A DNA stretch of 64,000 nt from Boothiomyces macroporosus (GCA_027604185.1 JADGKB010000049.1:37174-101173); one strand, 5' to 3'; counted from the first letter of the stretch, positions 23,024 to 36,203 are shown. Notes: a model not told the origin generated them from the letters alone. A program made the numbers and translations.

Positions 23024-24915
23024 CTATTTATGTAATATCTCGCTTACTATATTCTGCTTGTGCATATTCCATGACTGCTGCTGCAAATATTGAATTTGCA
23101 ATTCTTTTATAGGATACAGAGTGTTACTTTCTGTAAATATAAACTTGAAAAGCAAATCTTTGGGAACAATTTCGCAAAAGTCATTCAGTGGTATTGTGGC
23201 GATGGTAACGGGTGAATCAGCTTTGATACTGTATTTGTAATATGTAATTTTGTCGTTCGGAGGCATTTTCGTATACAGTTGAACGTAAGAATCTTTGTGC
23301 AGCTTTTCCGGTCCTAAATACTTTAAATTTGTTGGCTGGTCAGGCAACAGCGGTATATCTGGAAACCAATCTCCAGGTTTCAGTGTCTGCGTAATCAATT
23401 CCAATTCAGTAATTGTTTCCTTTTCACCGCTAGGAATTGAAAATATTTGTTTCCCGTTTAAATTCTTGCAGTGGAATGATACACTGCGAACAATTTGACA
23501 CTTTCCGTCAATTACCCAAGATAACTCAAAGGTTTGGCCTCCTTCGTGGTGAATCACTTCGCCTTTGGGATAATTATAAATTTGAAATAGGCCAGAAATC
23601 TTTTCTAGAATTGAAATATGGTTTGAAAAGATTCGAACGGAGGAAAGAGCAGATTCAAGCTTTTGCTTCACAAGAGCCCTTTCGCCGTTATTTATAAACT
23701 TTGTTAGTAAATTGCTACTTCCTGGTAGTCGTCTAGATTAATTATAAAATACCTTTTGTGATCATTAATAGTTTGGAATAGGCAGTTGTTGCTACACATG
23801 CACTCCTTTTTACTGTCTTTGACTGCAGCCCTCGTTCTCCGATATTCCTTCCCGGATTTATCAAGTTTACCTATGTTAGTTGTTTGTACTCTTAATTTAT
23901 ACCCGTTGTCAAATTTAAACACCTCTACCTGACCAGAAAGTAAAAAGTAAAAGTTGGTTGCAGGGTTATTCTCCTTCATGAGGATAGTTCCTTTTGGGTA
24001 TTTTTCAAGTTGCATTGCTTGGCAAAAGAAATTTCTTTCATTACTTGAATATCTTGCAAAGTCTGGCATTCTGAGAGAGAGTACCTTTTCCAAATTAGAG
24101 ACTGTTTCTGGACTTCGTTTGAATGCCGGCTCTTTCAAAGATGCTTCTATTTGGTGAATATATGCCTCGCTAGGCTCGACAATCTGGGTTTTTAGCATAT
24201 ATGTCAAAGTGCCAGCATCCAAAATCGGTAACTGGGTCAACCGTGAATAGTTGGATGTTGTAATTGATCTATATGCTTTTGAAAGCCTTACAGCAAACTG
24301 CTGTGTTCGGTACAAGAAGAACCATCTTTTTCTGATATGCTTTTCCAGATTCCTGGTTTTCACTTTTGAATTCCCTGCTGGTTCAGGAATGCCATTCGCG
24401 TCTTTTTTGATTGACGATACCAGATGGCTTTCCAACTTTTCTGCAATGTTCAATTTCATTTCTAGTATCAGGTTGGATTACTAATTGGAGCACTAGCTTT
24501 GGATTTTTGAATATCTTTGGGACTGCTGACTTTATGTTCTCCTGCTGTCTTTAGGGAATTGATTGATCCTAATGATTTATTCGGGCTATCTGCTTTCTTT
24601 TGTGGGGAGCGGGAAGAAGAGGGGTTTGCTGTTGTTGGCCTGGTGGAGATTCCTGTTATTAGTATAATCTTCACCTTCTTGCGAACTTTTAAACTCGGAA
24701 AATGATTGCACTACCTTTGCAGGTTTATGTCTGCTACTTTTTGGCGAATTCGAGTTAGGTGGAGCTATCATTTTTTCCGTCATGCTTGACATACTGCAAG
24801 CAGCCAGTCTAATCTTGGGAGAAGCTTCCGCGTTATATGAGCTATCCGGGATTTCGTTTGATTTCTGAGGGCCATTACTGATGACTACCGGGGTACTCGG
24901 TTTCACAGACTGCAT
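23024..24915 (-). CDS. Cyclic-nucleotide-binding domain protein (CNBD2-like), copy 1
   Basis: Starts at ATG 24915 with a Ser/Pro/Lys-rich disordered head, followed by helices and a cyclic-nucleotide-binding domain: YPKGTILMKENNPATNFYFLLSGQVEVF. The phosphate-binding cassette appears only after removing a 19-nt intron, giving NPGRNIGERGL...KRSACVATT with the key Glu and Arg. Two more 20-nt introns restore ITKDDYQE and the junction to FINNGERAL. A second CNBD-like beta-roll follows (YPKGEVIHHEGGQ to the C-terminus). Introns were confirmed by aligning with the neighbouring paralog. Such proteins can sense cAMP or cGMP, for instance in zoospore motility. The stop abuts RPGRIP1L's stop. Confidence 0.75.
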
Positions 24916-24983
24916 TTCAAACTAGTGTGGAAAATCAGGTTAGTAACGTAAGGACAATGAACCGCAAACAATACGTAAGCTTT

Positions 24984-27900
24984 TTATTTAACTATTTCAT
25001 TAACAACAGTCTTCTTGTGATTAATCCACATTTCCTGTTGCAGATATTGATCTTGAAGTTCTTCGATAGGATAAATTGTAACACACGGTTTTACCACCAT
25101 TTCAAATATTACTTCTCTTGGAACCAACTGCAAAAAGTCTGTGTACGGCATTGAGGCAATTATAACAGTAGAGTCAGCAACAACGCTGTATCTGGAATAT
25201 AAGCGCTTATCTTCAGAACGCATCTTTGAATACAGTTCCACATAGTCATCTTTCTTTAGTGCGATGGGCCCTAAATATTTCAATTCTTGGGGGTTATCCG
25301 ATATTATTGGCAAGGAAGGAAACCAATCCCCAATAGACAAGACTTGTGTGCATAGCTCTAGCGTGGTATAGTTGTCTTTCTTTGCTTGATCTGGTACAAA
25401 TGGAGATAAAACTTGCTTTCCATTCACCATTCTAGTCATAAACGACACTGCACGATTGATTTTACAGCTGCCTTCAATAATCCACGACAAATCGAGAGTT
25501 TGCTTGCCTTCTTCCTGGATGACAGTATTTTTCCCAAAGGTATAGATTTTAAAGAAACTCGAAATCTTTTCCAGTACGTCTTCATATTTATCAAACAGCT
25601 GCATGTATTTCAGCGATTGAACCATGTTTTCCCTCATTGCATTGTTTTCACCTCTATTTACAAACTAGCTCAGACAACAAATACCTCGAGATATTCTTCC
25701 TTGGATATCCAAAGCAGCATTGTATCAGTGGTAGTTGCTGCACAAGCAGTTCTTTTGCTACCAGGAAGATTAATCCGCAGTTCTCCAATAGCTGATCCGG
25801 GATTTTTCAGGTTCAACTAGCATTAGAATCAATCACCCTATACTTGCACTCGCCTTCAAGTTTAAATATCTCCACTTGGCCACTAAGCAAAAAGTAAAAG
25901 CAAGTTGCAACATGGTCTTCCATCATCAACAGTGTGTCCTAAATAAAAACCATTGTACCTTTTTATATTTTTCTATTCTCATTGACTGACAAAAGAATAT
26001 TCGCTCATTAAGCGGAAATTTTCTAAAATCTTCCATCCTGTAACTCAGCATTTTCTCCAAAGCTGTAACATCTTCTTTTTTTCGTTGGAACGGCTCATCT
26101 TTCAGTAATGATACTACTTGGCTAATGTAGACCGGATTAGGCTCCACTATTTGCACCCTCAACAAATAGCTTAGGGTTCGAGCATCTTTGACTGGTACTT
26201 CGGTAACTTTCATGTAATTCTTTTGCTTGTACGATTTCAGTATTTTCTGCGCCAGTTCAAAGGTTCTGAATATTAACACCCATGTTTTGCGAATGTCTTT
26301 GTCAATTTTCTTTTTTGTAACAAGCGCTTTCCCTTGACAACAATTCAAGTCGTTTGATCGACACACTAAGTTACAAGTAATTTACGCTCTTCAGCATTCT
26401 TCAGGTCCATCTCATGCTCCACTTGCTTTACAATATCTTTGGTAGAGCTTTTAAGCAACTTTCGAAAGTCTGCGACTGATTTATGGAGAATATTAGCGTT
26501 TGACATTTGTTTGGATTCCAACTTGTTTGTACTAGTATGTAGCAATGATTGCAAGTTTTGAGAGAGCATTCTATTCAATTTTGGAGGCTTTAGTATATTT
26601 TCTTGGGTAGAGTCGGTCTCATCATTTACAAATTGCTTTTCATTGGAGGACCCTTGAATCATAATTATCTCTGGATTTTCAAGAAAAGAGGTATGAGACT
26701 TACTAAGGTTCCTTTTCCTTTCGATTCCTTTAATTGATTCGTTAGTAGTCAAATCTGCTGAATCTACCGTATTTTCAACGACAGGCGGGACATTAATCTG
26801 CACTGTTTTCATACTATATGATCGATCAAATTCTAGAATTAGTATTTCGATTACTCTTTCTATCGTTCTCACTCGTATTTACAGTCTCTGGTACTTTGTC
26901 TTTTGTATTAGTCACGTTTTCCTTGCTTTCAGTTTGATTATCATCCACTTTTTCCTTGCTTTTCTTTACTATATTTAGGGCTTGATTACTTGACGGTACT
27001 CTTTTCGGTTCTTGGATGGTGTTTGTTGAGCCCAACTTGCTGTTTTTCCTAATTTGATGAGTAACTGGATTAATCCAATTTTACCACTCAAGTGTGAGCC
27101 CATAGATGACTTTGACCTATTCGGAGAGTCCTTTAGATCATTTTTCAAAGTGTCTGTTTCTTGGTTCAATTCTTCAGAAGCAAATTTACTCTGTTTACGC
27201 GTTGAAATGGAAACTGGTATTAAATTAGTCGTACCATTCACTTCAGACCCAACATAGGATTTCGGTCTTTGTCTAGTTTGAGGTCTAGGATTTTCAAAAG
27301 ATTAATACCCATATACCTTCATCTGAATGAGTTTTTTCCTTTCCTAAATGTGTCAAAATAGTAGATTTCTTTGTCGATTCAATTGTCAATGATTCTAGTA
27401 ATAAGAAAGAATATACTGCCCTTGTCACTTCCCGTTAAATCTGATTTTGATCTCTCTCTTATAAATACCTGTGCTTCTGAACCAGTTTTGGATTTAATCT
27501 TCTCGCTATCTTTTGCTGCAATTCCTTTTTGATTTAGTTTTTGCTCAGTGAGCGATTTTTCCCTGAATGTTGTCTTTTTTGACAGTTGGTTTTCTGATTA
27601 GTGATGCAATACCTTGTTTTTGCTCTTTCGTGATATCACCATTTGATATCCCACCCGGAATTTCTGGGCTCTTTCTTCCTTCTGATTGTTTCCTTTGCAA
27701 CATAAATTCGCTGAGGGTAGTAACCCCCGGCGTCTTTGCTGTTTTTTGACGTGGTAATTGGGTATCTTGGTCGCTTTTTACTACGGCTCTCTTTCCATCC
27801 TGAGGATCTTTTCTCTCTTCTTTTTCTACTGGAGATACTGGATTCAGTTTTTTTGTATTGTGTCTACTTGGGGGAGAGCCCATATCTGGAGTATTCACTT

Positions 27901-28012
27901 TGACCTTCTGCTTTGTGGTTGCGACTCTTTCGATCAATGACTGACTGTCGACATTCTTTAATTTGGTATTGAAACTGGGGAGATTTGGAAGCACGTCTTT
28001 TGGTTTTGACAT
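24984..28012 (-). CDS. Cyclic-nucleotide-binding domain protein (CNBD2-like), copy 2
   Basis: Paralog of the gene at 23024-24915, in the same orientation. Starts at ATG 28012 with a very long Lys/Ser/Thr-rich disordered head (to about 26370), then the same order: a helical segment (IRKTWVLIFRTFELAQKI), a CNBD whose cassette reads NPGSAIGELRINLPGSKRTACAATT after intron removal, ISKEEYLE, FVNRGEN and the second beta-roll ending near YLQQEMWINHKK. Conserved Glu and Arg of the cassette suggest it still binds a cyclic nucleotide. The head is much longer than in copy 1, so the two probably bind different partners. Several exon joins in 26366-27545 were not resolved base by base. Confidence 0.7.
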
Positions 28013-28267
28013 TTTTGACAACAATAAGACAATTGCAAATGCAAATCAAAAAAAGCAGTCCCGTATAGCCACGGTAGTATCATTCTAGAGTAATTGCGAT
28101 GGAATTGCTAATGGGAGCCATCTCGGTAGCTTGTCCTTGACTCTGGTGTCAGTAAGCGACCGATTTTAGAGGTCTGAAGGCACTTCTACTCGTCTTGTTG
28201 AATCACTATAAATGGAACAAATCACTATGAATTCCAAAGGGGAGCTAGTCAAATATTTGCTTTTTTT

Positions 28268-30401
28268 ATGGAAACTAATCGGACAAAAGAAGAAATAATT
28301 CAATTTGTAGAAGAATTGGGCTTACCTAATGATGCATCTAATCCGCTCTTAAATCAATTAAGGAATGGCCGTAACGTTGTGAGTGTCTGGAAAAATAGAA
28401 GTAAAGTGGACTGGGAGAAGTATCATGGAATTACTGGAGTTGATATTTACAATTATCTGCACACCATCGAAGAAGGTACTGCTGGTTTAAATGGAAGGAA
28501 TCATAGGGAGTTTTAAAATAGATCAGAATAATGAATACATTCGATACACGGAAATTGCAACAACATTGAAACATGATGAGTCTGTGCAAGTTATTTGTGA
28601 TCGGTTAATGAAAATAACATGCAGTAAACTAGAACATCAAGTTCCGTTCATATTCTTGGAGGGTTCATCTGGAACAGGCAAAAGTCAAATGGCGTTTAAT
28701 ATAATGTCAAGACTGGAAGGACAACGCCTGTGTTTCTACTTGCTTTTCAAAACTCCAGGCTCCAATGCGCAAAAAATTTATCAAAATTTTTGGTATATTT
28801 CTTCATTATTTGACAAATGTGTAAAACAGGATCAAATTCATTACGAGGGTTCTGAATCTCTGGCAAGTCGAGACCTTTTTGTCAAAAGCCTCTATATCTA
28901 TGGATTTATATCAAAGTTATTGTCAGGATCTGAAGGAGGAGATGTATGTATTAGTCCAGTCAGTGGCAAAGAAGTTCTTGAACAGATGGAAAACCTCGGA
29001 CTACCACAGAAGCGACCAATATTTCTTATTGATGAATGTATTTTACCCATATGGGAATCAATGTCAGAATTAAGATTTGTTCGAAACTGTTTTCGCAGCT
29101 TAGGCTTGGGCTTGGTTATGTTGGGGACAGACTCTAGAGCAGCTCAATTGCCATCCAATATTGGTGATAGCAGCCGCACCGACGGAGCTATCCCTTGGTG
29201 CTATATATTTGGTTCCTATCCTCCCACAAACTTGGATATCATTAAATTACCAGACAATTCCCCTTCATGGTATCAAGAAATTTTGAAAAATTCCAGACCT
29301 CTATTTGCTTGCATCCTTACTAATGCTTTAAAAAATGGTGTAGAGGATTTCGATGCTTTACTCAAAACTGCATTCGAAAAAGTTGTTGACGTCAAAAAGA
29401 TTTTTAGGAACTACTACGGTCAATTGGGTCAAATAAGACTATTTCAGAATGCTCACGCCAAAATTCAGGATTTTGGAGACCAGCCTACAGCATTGATTCA
29501 TTCACACTTTGCACAACTAAGTGGCGAAAAGAACCTTGTATTGAATAATGATGGTTGCTTAGCTGGGCAAGATGAAATGTGGAATCCTTGCTCTGAATTT
29601 CCGCTAGTTTCCAACGATGTATTGTTATACTTGATACTAATGAGTGGTAAAGGTTATCCAGCATTTCAAATCAATAGTAGACCTTGTCCATATGCTCACT
29701 TTTTCCTCAATACTGTGTTTAATGTGGATCATCGAAGGCACATGTTAGATCTATCAAATAGGATGCAGAGAAGTAATGACGGAAATTTTCTGGAATCATT
29801 GCTCTGTACTACTGTATGTCTCTCTTCCCATTGCAATGGTATTGGCGGTGTTTCTCTCAAAGAGTTTCTTTTAAATTTGATATTTCAGCTTCAAAATGCA
29901 CCACTTAATCGGGAAGATGTAGTCATTAACAACTTGGAAATGCTTGCATCAAAACAAAATATGAAAATCCCATTTCTTTCTCCACCAAATATGCGTTGGC
30001 CGGAATATCTTTTAGAAATTCCAAACTCGAATTTTGGGAATTTAGAGAGAGCCAAAAATGCTGATAAGGCTGAGTTGTTAGTTAATATTTCAGCAGAAGC
30101 TAAAGACTATGGTAAGACTCTTAGATTGGAGACATTACGGGAAATCTTACAAAGGATACCTGTAAACACTCAGCTGCATCTTGTGTTCACTAGAAAATTA
30201 CAAGATACCTATTTTAACAGACGTGCCAAAGCATTTAGAGATGAGTTTGGTAATAGTCATACTCTAAACATGGCATACTTCAAGATTGATGCGTCACAAC
30301 CTAATACTTGTCTTGAACGTATAGGTGGACTACCTGATACTGTGACTGGTGGAAACGGTATAGTTATTTTTGTAATAATTGATGAATCAATAAAGCTTTG
30401 A
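28268..30401 (+). CDS. Crinkler (CRN)-like protein: P-loop NTPase plus REase-type nuclease
   Basis: Two exons (intron 28476-28497, or to 28506 with the same frame) encode about 703 residues. A short N-terminal module (GITGVDIYNYLHTIEE) precedes a P-loop NTPase: Walker A GSSGTGKS (about 125-132), Walker B PIFLIDEC (Asp-Glu about 248-249) and a sensor-like LVMLGTDSRAAQ, followed by NSRPLFA as in Phytophthora CRN NTPases. The C-terminal domain carries an SAEAKDYGK motif (Glu603-x-Lys605) after LLVNI, as in restriction-endonuclease-fold nucleases. This order is that described for CR/CRN effectors of oomycetes, chytrids and Rozella. No signal peptide and no LFLAK-type motif were seen, so secretion is unproven; a role inside the cell or in genome conflict is possible. 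Confidence 0.72.
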
Positions 30402-30716
30402 GAATTGAGAGACTAAGGCTCCCAAAATAGCTGAGGTTCTAAAATTAATCCCGCTCGCATTTGGTATATGTCAAAATACCATAGCAAAGCAGTAAACGGA
30501 AATTACGTTATTTTTACTTTGAATATTATTGTAATACTATAGCGACTCTACGTTATTGACTATTGGAGAAAAGTCCATTCTAAGCGATCATCTGTTTAGC
30601 GTAAGTGTTCCGAAAGACCAGCCTATTTATAGGAGATAGAAGGCTTAACCTTATTTCAATATAAAAACCATGTGATTGACCTTTGCCAAAGTGTCCGAAT
30701 TTCTTTTTTTCAATCA
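30402..30716. other. Intergenic region upstream of the SNF2 helicase
   Basis: AT-rich, no protein-like frame. A TATA-like CTATTTATAGG lies near 30630 and a pyrimidine-rich tract just before the chosen ATG (30717). An ATG at 30670 is followed at once by TGA and is not a start. No other signal seen. Confidence 0.4.
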
Positions 30717-33700
30717 ATGTGTTTATGCACTAGACAGAAAGTAAACCAAACCGATTACTATTGTACAGCATGCAAAGCTAATTTCCACATCAGTTGCCTG
30801 AAAAAGAAATCGACTAGTCTGCCAACAAGAAGGACTTTTGTCTGTCAGGACTGTACTGAAAACAAAACTAACAATATTAAACCAGAGGTAGAGGGAAAAG
30901 AAACTTTGAAGGAAAATATCCCGAATTCTAATGGCTCATTGAAGAAGGAAATGGAGTTCAGCGATCCTTTAAAGCCTAAATCGATAGCATCACCAGTAAA
31001 ACAAAACCCTGAAGAATTGGTAACCCAAGCAGTTATAGAGGAAATGGAAAAATCAGTTGCTGATGTGAATTTGGATAATCAAGTATCGGTGGAGTTAGAA
31101 CCGGTTTCCAAAATTCAAGTTCTTGATGTGGCAAAGGAAAAACAACCTACAAAGGATTCAAACTATCAAGTTATTGAAATACCAGATATGGACGAACCAG
31201 ACATTTCAGAGCAGTTGCAGGTAGTCAGCGAATGTAAAAAAGTTATGCAGACACCTACTAGTACAAAAAAAGCATATGAAGTGATTGATTTGGATTCAGA
31301 AGAAGATTTAAATAAAGTTCCATCTATTGAACAAAATTCTGTCAACGAGAGCAGTCAAACAACAGCTCAAAGTCAAGCTCAAGATACGGATCACACACAA
31401 ACTACAGAGATTACATCGACAGAGTCACCGACAGACTCATTAAAGAGGAAAGCTCAATTGGATCAAGAGTCGTTTTTACTACAGATGGATCTAGACATTA
31501 CGAAACTGGGACAAACTCCTGTTAAACCATCTTTGGAAAAGAGGAGAAAAGTTTTGGAATCAATTTCAAAGCCAATCACAATTAATCTTCAAAAGAAAGA
31601 AAAAAACTCTTGGTATGACAAAAATGATAACTGCGAAGTTATAGATTTAACTGAAAAGCAACTCGCTGATTTGAAATTAAAGCAATTGTCCAAATTTAAG
31701 CTAGTAGAACTAGAACAGAATGTGATTGAAGTAGAGCCTGAGGATTTAGAAGAATCCGAAGATAGCGAAGATGAATGGGAACGTAGGATGCAGCAATATG
31801 CCGAAAACGAACAGCTACTAAAAAATTTGGAAGGGGATGTAACAAAGACAATCATGGACAATATACCTACTGATGCAAAGCTGGAAAGGGATTTGAAAGC
31901 TATAAAATCAGAGCTAATCAAGTCAAATGGTGGCAACGGTACGCCAAGAGGTCTAAGTGTCACATTGATGGAGCACCAGGTTCATGGGTTGGCATGGATG
32001 ATGTACATGGAACAAGATGACAAAAAACGAGGAGGAATATTGGCAGATGATATGGGGCTTGGTAAATTTATCTTATGTAAGGGAAAACTATTCAAACTCT
32101 TGCGTTACTTCATCAAAATAGAGTATACCCATGCTCAGATAGGGGTGGCACTCTTATTGTAGCGCCATTGGCACTGATACATCAATGGAAACGGGAAATC
32201 AAAGATAAGAGCAGAACAAACTTGAACGTAAAAGTACACCACGGATCAGATAGAATCAAAGATCATAAAGATTTAAGGAAATTTGATATAGTTATTACCA
32301 CATATAGCGTGTTGCAATTGGATGCACCCGAAGAAGCGCAGGAGCTAGCAGACGGTACAATTGTGCCTGAAAAGCGTCCTGGAGTGCTTTACAAAGCCAG
32401 GTTCCAAAGAGTGGTATTAGACGAAGCACACATTATAAAAAATAGAAAATCAAGAATTTCAAAGGCTGTTTACTTACTTGATGCGGAATATAGATTTTCG
32501 TTATCTGGAACTCCATTGCAGAATTGCGTCGACGATATTTATTCCCAATTCCGATTTCTAAAAGTTCCAATTTGGAGCAATCATAAGGAATTTACTCAAA
32601 GTATTTCCAAGCATATCTACCGGGATGATATGCAAAAGTCCAAAGCAGCCATTCAAAAGCTCCAAGCTGTTTTGAGAGGTTACCTGCTTAGAAGGACGAA
32701 AGACGCCAAGGATACCTACGGAGATCCAATTATCAAATTGGTCGACCGCAATGTAGAGATTGTACCTTTGATTTTATACTAGGAAAAAATTCAGCTTAAC
32801 CCTGCAGAAAGGCAGTTTTACGATATTATATCCAAGAAAGCGAATGCAGAGTTTGATAATATTATGGGTGCAGCTCATGGCATGTTCAATTATACCTCCA
32901 TTTTAGTATTGCTGCTGCGTTTACGACAAGCTGCCAGCCACCCACACTTGATCAAAGAAGTATTCGAAGAAGCCAGAGTAGGAAACTATAACTTGACGTT
33001 TATGCAATTTTCTTCAGGCATACTAAATCAGATGGAAAATCGAAATGGGCTCCTTGACTTTGTTTCCGGGGAAGAATCACCAGAGTTATCAGCCGCAAAA
33101 TGGAAACTGTCTAGGGCAGCTTTTGACTCTGTAATTTCCTCGGCAAGATCTGGTGAACTGATTTATCAATCATGCCCCTTGTGTTCAGATGTTGTAAGTA
33201 ATGGAAAGGTATCTTACTGTGGACACACATTCTGCGCAGAATGTATTGAGAGTTATTTACAAACCAATGCATTCGGCGAAGAGGAGGACTTTACAAAACC
33301 GTGCCCAGTATGTAGACATAGCATGGAGTAACCTTTACTGATAGTAGACAGAATGAGTTGATTTCTGTAAACGTTTTTCTTCCTTCAAGGCAAACCAGAA
33401 ACGACACACCACTTCCTGTCGGTGATGCCGAGATGCAGCTCAAGTCTGTTTTAGAACAATTTCATCCAGATGGTGGATTCCACGATTGGATTACGTCGTC
33501 AAAAGTGGATAAAATGATTGAAATATTACAGAAAATTAGAGAAGAGAGTAGAATAGCCCGGGCAAGAGGAGAAGATCCAATTAAAACAGTTGTGTAATTG
33601 AATGTTTAAATTAGTTTTACCCAATGGACATCGTTTATGCAAATAGCCCAGGTTGCGCTGAATACCCAGAGATTCAAGTATGTTAGAGTATTTTTAGTTA

Positions 33701-34207
33701 ACCAAGTATGATGGGTCAATGTCTAGTGAGGAACGTGAAAAGGCAGTTCATGACTTTATGACTGATAAGAGCATTTTGGTAGCATTTGTTTCGCTCAAGT
33801 GTGGTGGTGTAGGTTTGAATTTGACCGCTGCTTCCAGAGTCATCTTGTTGGGTAATTATTCTTTAACGTTAAAGATTTATGGTGGAACCCAAGGTAAGCT
33901 AAAACTAACTTTAGTGTGGAAGATCAAGCGATTGATGTGATTTCATTTTTAAATATAGCGTGTACATAGAATTGGCCAAACAAAGGTGGTAAAAGTGTAT
34001 CGATTAGCAGTAGATGATTCCGTTGAAGACAGAATTTTGGTATTGCAAGATCAGAAACGTGCATTAGCGGATGGCGCGTTAGGAGAAGGAGAATTTAAAA
34101 TCCCAAGGCTGACTAGACAAGACTTGAGATTCCTATTCAGAAAAGACTCTCAAAGAAGACCTCCAGATTTTCCCATTATTCCAAGTGGAACTCCCTTTTT
34201 TGAATAA
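30717..34207 (+). CDS. PHD-SNF2-RING helicase/translocase, Rad5/Rad16-related
   Basis: Nine exons give about 1,107 residues. Residues 2-47 form a PHD finger ([23 protein letters not shown]). A long acidic disordered region follows. SNF2 domain: [13 protein letters not shown] (about 438-450, completed by removing the intron 32062-32081), [37 protein letters not shown] inserted between the helicase lobes ([20 protein letters not shown], about 805 on) marks the Rad5/Rad16/HLTF-type group. The C-lobe ([35 protein letters not shown]) needs five introns of 19-23 nt to be read. Likely a chromatin remodeller and ubiquitin ligase in DNA repair; the N-terminal PHD differs from yeast Rad5. Confidence 0.88.
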
Positions 34208-34214
34208 AATCTTT

Positions 34215-36203
34215 TTATTTGTGATTTCCTTTGAAGAGCTCTTTGAGCAATATTCTCTTCTTTTTTTCCAACTCCATTTCCAACTTTTCCACTCCCCCAA
34301 CATTGTTCAATTTCGCACTTGATAGACTGATCACGAACGGATTATCTTGTGGTAATTTATTTTTCTTTTGGGCTTCTACAATTGCGAGCACATGCGACCT
34401 ATCAACATTGTAATCTTTTTCATTAAGCTCTGCGACAATCAATTCCATTCCGTAATTTTTTACTTGATCTGCACTCCATACTGTTATTTGAGGCTTCTTC
34501 AAACCACGATCCCTTGTTTCTAGTTGGTGCTCCAAAACCGGCAAGACACTGTTGGCTAAATCCACATTTAAGCTTGAGATTTCGTCTATATCACCAAGTC
34601 TGTCCAATAAATCAGATAAAGCCTGTTGTTCTGACAGCACAGATTGCAGTGAATTTTCCCATTGTTTCTTGTAAGATCCTTTTAAAGCTGTCAAGTTATT
34701 TCGCAATGTATTTTGTCTTGATAGCAAGGCGGCCATCTTTTGCTCTATTTTGGACTTGTAATGTTCACCGGGTCTGACTTTCCGAGTCAGATCGATTCTT
34801 GTGGTATCCAAAAAGAACATAAAGTCTTTAAAGTCTTCCATCAAAGAACTTGTTTCCACAGCGTATTGTTCAATGTCGCTCTTTCTAGTTTTCTTGAAAG
34901 CAGTTTTGAGAAACTGTATTTGGGTTGCAACCGTGTTGTAAAGATCGTTAAAGTTTGATGACGACAATTCTTCGAGAGATTCAAGATCTTTCTTTAATCC
35001 TGATATTTGATTCAGGTATTCGTTAAACTTTGCAGATTTCTTTTTGCTTGTAGCTTCATGTGGGTTGCTCCTACCAGTCAAACGCGACTCCACCATGTCT
35101 GTAAGCCTGTCTAACTTTCTTCCGAGAACTTGAAAGCCATCCGCTTCTTTTTCATATGTACTCTGTTGAATGGTGAGCAAAGACCCATTGCATACGTCCT
35201 TGGTATCAGTGAGCGCGTAAAACTTGTTGTAATTAGAATCTTGGAGTAACACCTGGAATTTTGGAGGTAGCCCTTCGAAATTCAAAACAAACAAGTTCTT
35301 TAACCCTTCAATTCCATCATTAATTGACCACTTTGATTTCTTTGTCAAGTTTTGGTATTTCAAAAATACATCTAAAATCTGTATAGTTTCAACTGACTCT
35401 TGCGACACGTCCGAGTTATTTCGTAAAATGGACTTTACACCTGATACATCAACTGAAGAAGGAGAGTTGGAAAGTACTCTGATTTTTGACTTTGAATTTT
35501 CGCCTCTTTCTTGTTTATCCGTTTTAGATTTACTTTCGAGGGCCCTTTCAAATTCAGCAGTCAATTTTCCAAAATCCTCTGAAATATTCAGACACGGAGT
35601 TTCAAAATTTACTTTGGGTTCCTTATAAAGTGTGCTTTCGTCTTTGGATCTTGGCCTTTTGGATTTACATTCTTCTTTTGAGCTATGGCGTTCCATCTCC
35701 TTTGGTTGTAAACAATCATCAATATGATATCTGTGGCCAACCAATCCCCCTCTAGCCTTGGATGTACCAAGTAGTGTTGTTACTTTTTCGATGGGATCAC
35801 TAGGAAATGTTTCTTCAACCGTTCCCACATGAGTAAGAGTTTCCACATCCTTCAATACTTGATTTATTGCTTTTATGCATGACCGTATCTTATCTGGGCT
35901 ATTTGTGTAAAGTATCATGTCAATATCATGTCGAATTTGCTCAGGAGCGAGATGTAACCTTTTTAAAACTGAAATCTTTCCTTGGCCATCACTTTGAATT
36001 TTGGTGAGCATTAGTGTGATTGATTCACCAATGGATTGTCCATCTTCGCGAAGTTGAACTCGTTCAGCAGAATTATTCACATTAGAGGGATCCCAGGACC
36101 TACTGTGAGTAGCGTTTTACGATAAAATCAAAATGATTCGTTTGCAGATGATGTATACTGGCTTGGCAGGATCACTTGACAATGGTTTACGCGTAATTGG
36201 CAT
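34215..36203 (-). CDS. Bud6/Aip3 family actin-nucleation and polarity protein
   Basis: Two exons (intron 36100-36120, 21 nt) give 655 residues from ATG 36203. The N-terminus (LQLREDG-like region, then helices) and a Ser/Lys-rich linker lead to the AIP3 core from about residue 250. There, KNLFVLNFEGLPPKFQVLLQ and KFYALTDTKDV match the family's strand region, and a long coiled-coil rod follows to the C-terminus. Bud6 binds actin monomers and stimulates formins at sites of polarised growth, and is typical of fungi. Its 3' end lies 7 bp from the helicase stop, a convergent pair. Confidence 0.75.

Noticed and set aside
23704..23900. Continuous reading frame through the CNBD cassette region
   Set aside because: The unspliced frame gives no cassette; alignment with the tandem paralog shows a 19-nt and two 20-nt introns and restores it.
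28013..28267. Possible small gene between the CNBD and CRN-like genes
   Set aside because: Only short frames broken by stops; best read as the shared upstream region of two divergent genes.
36080..36082. GTG as the start of Bud6
   Set aside because: A 21-nt intron joins this exon to an upstream exon with an ATG at 36203, restoring frame and a better N-terminus.
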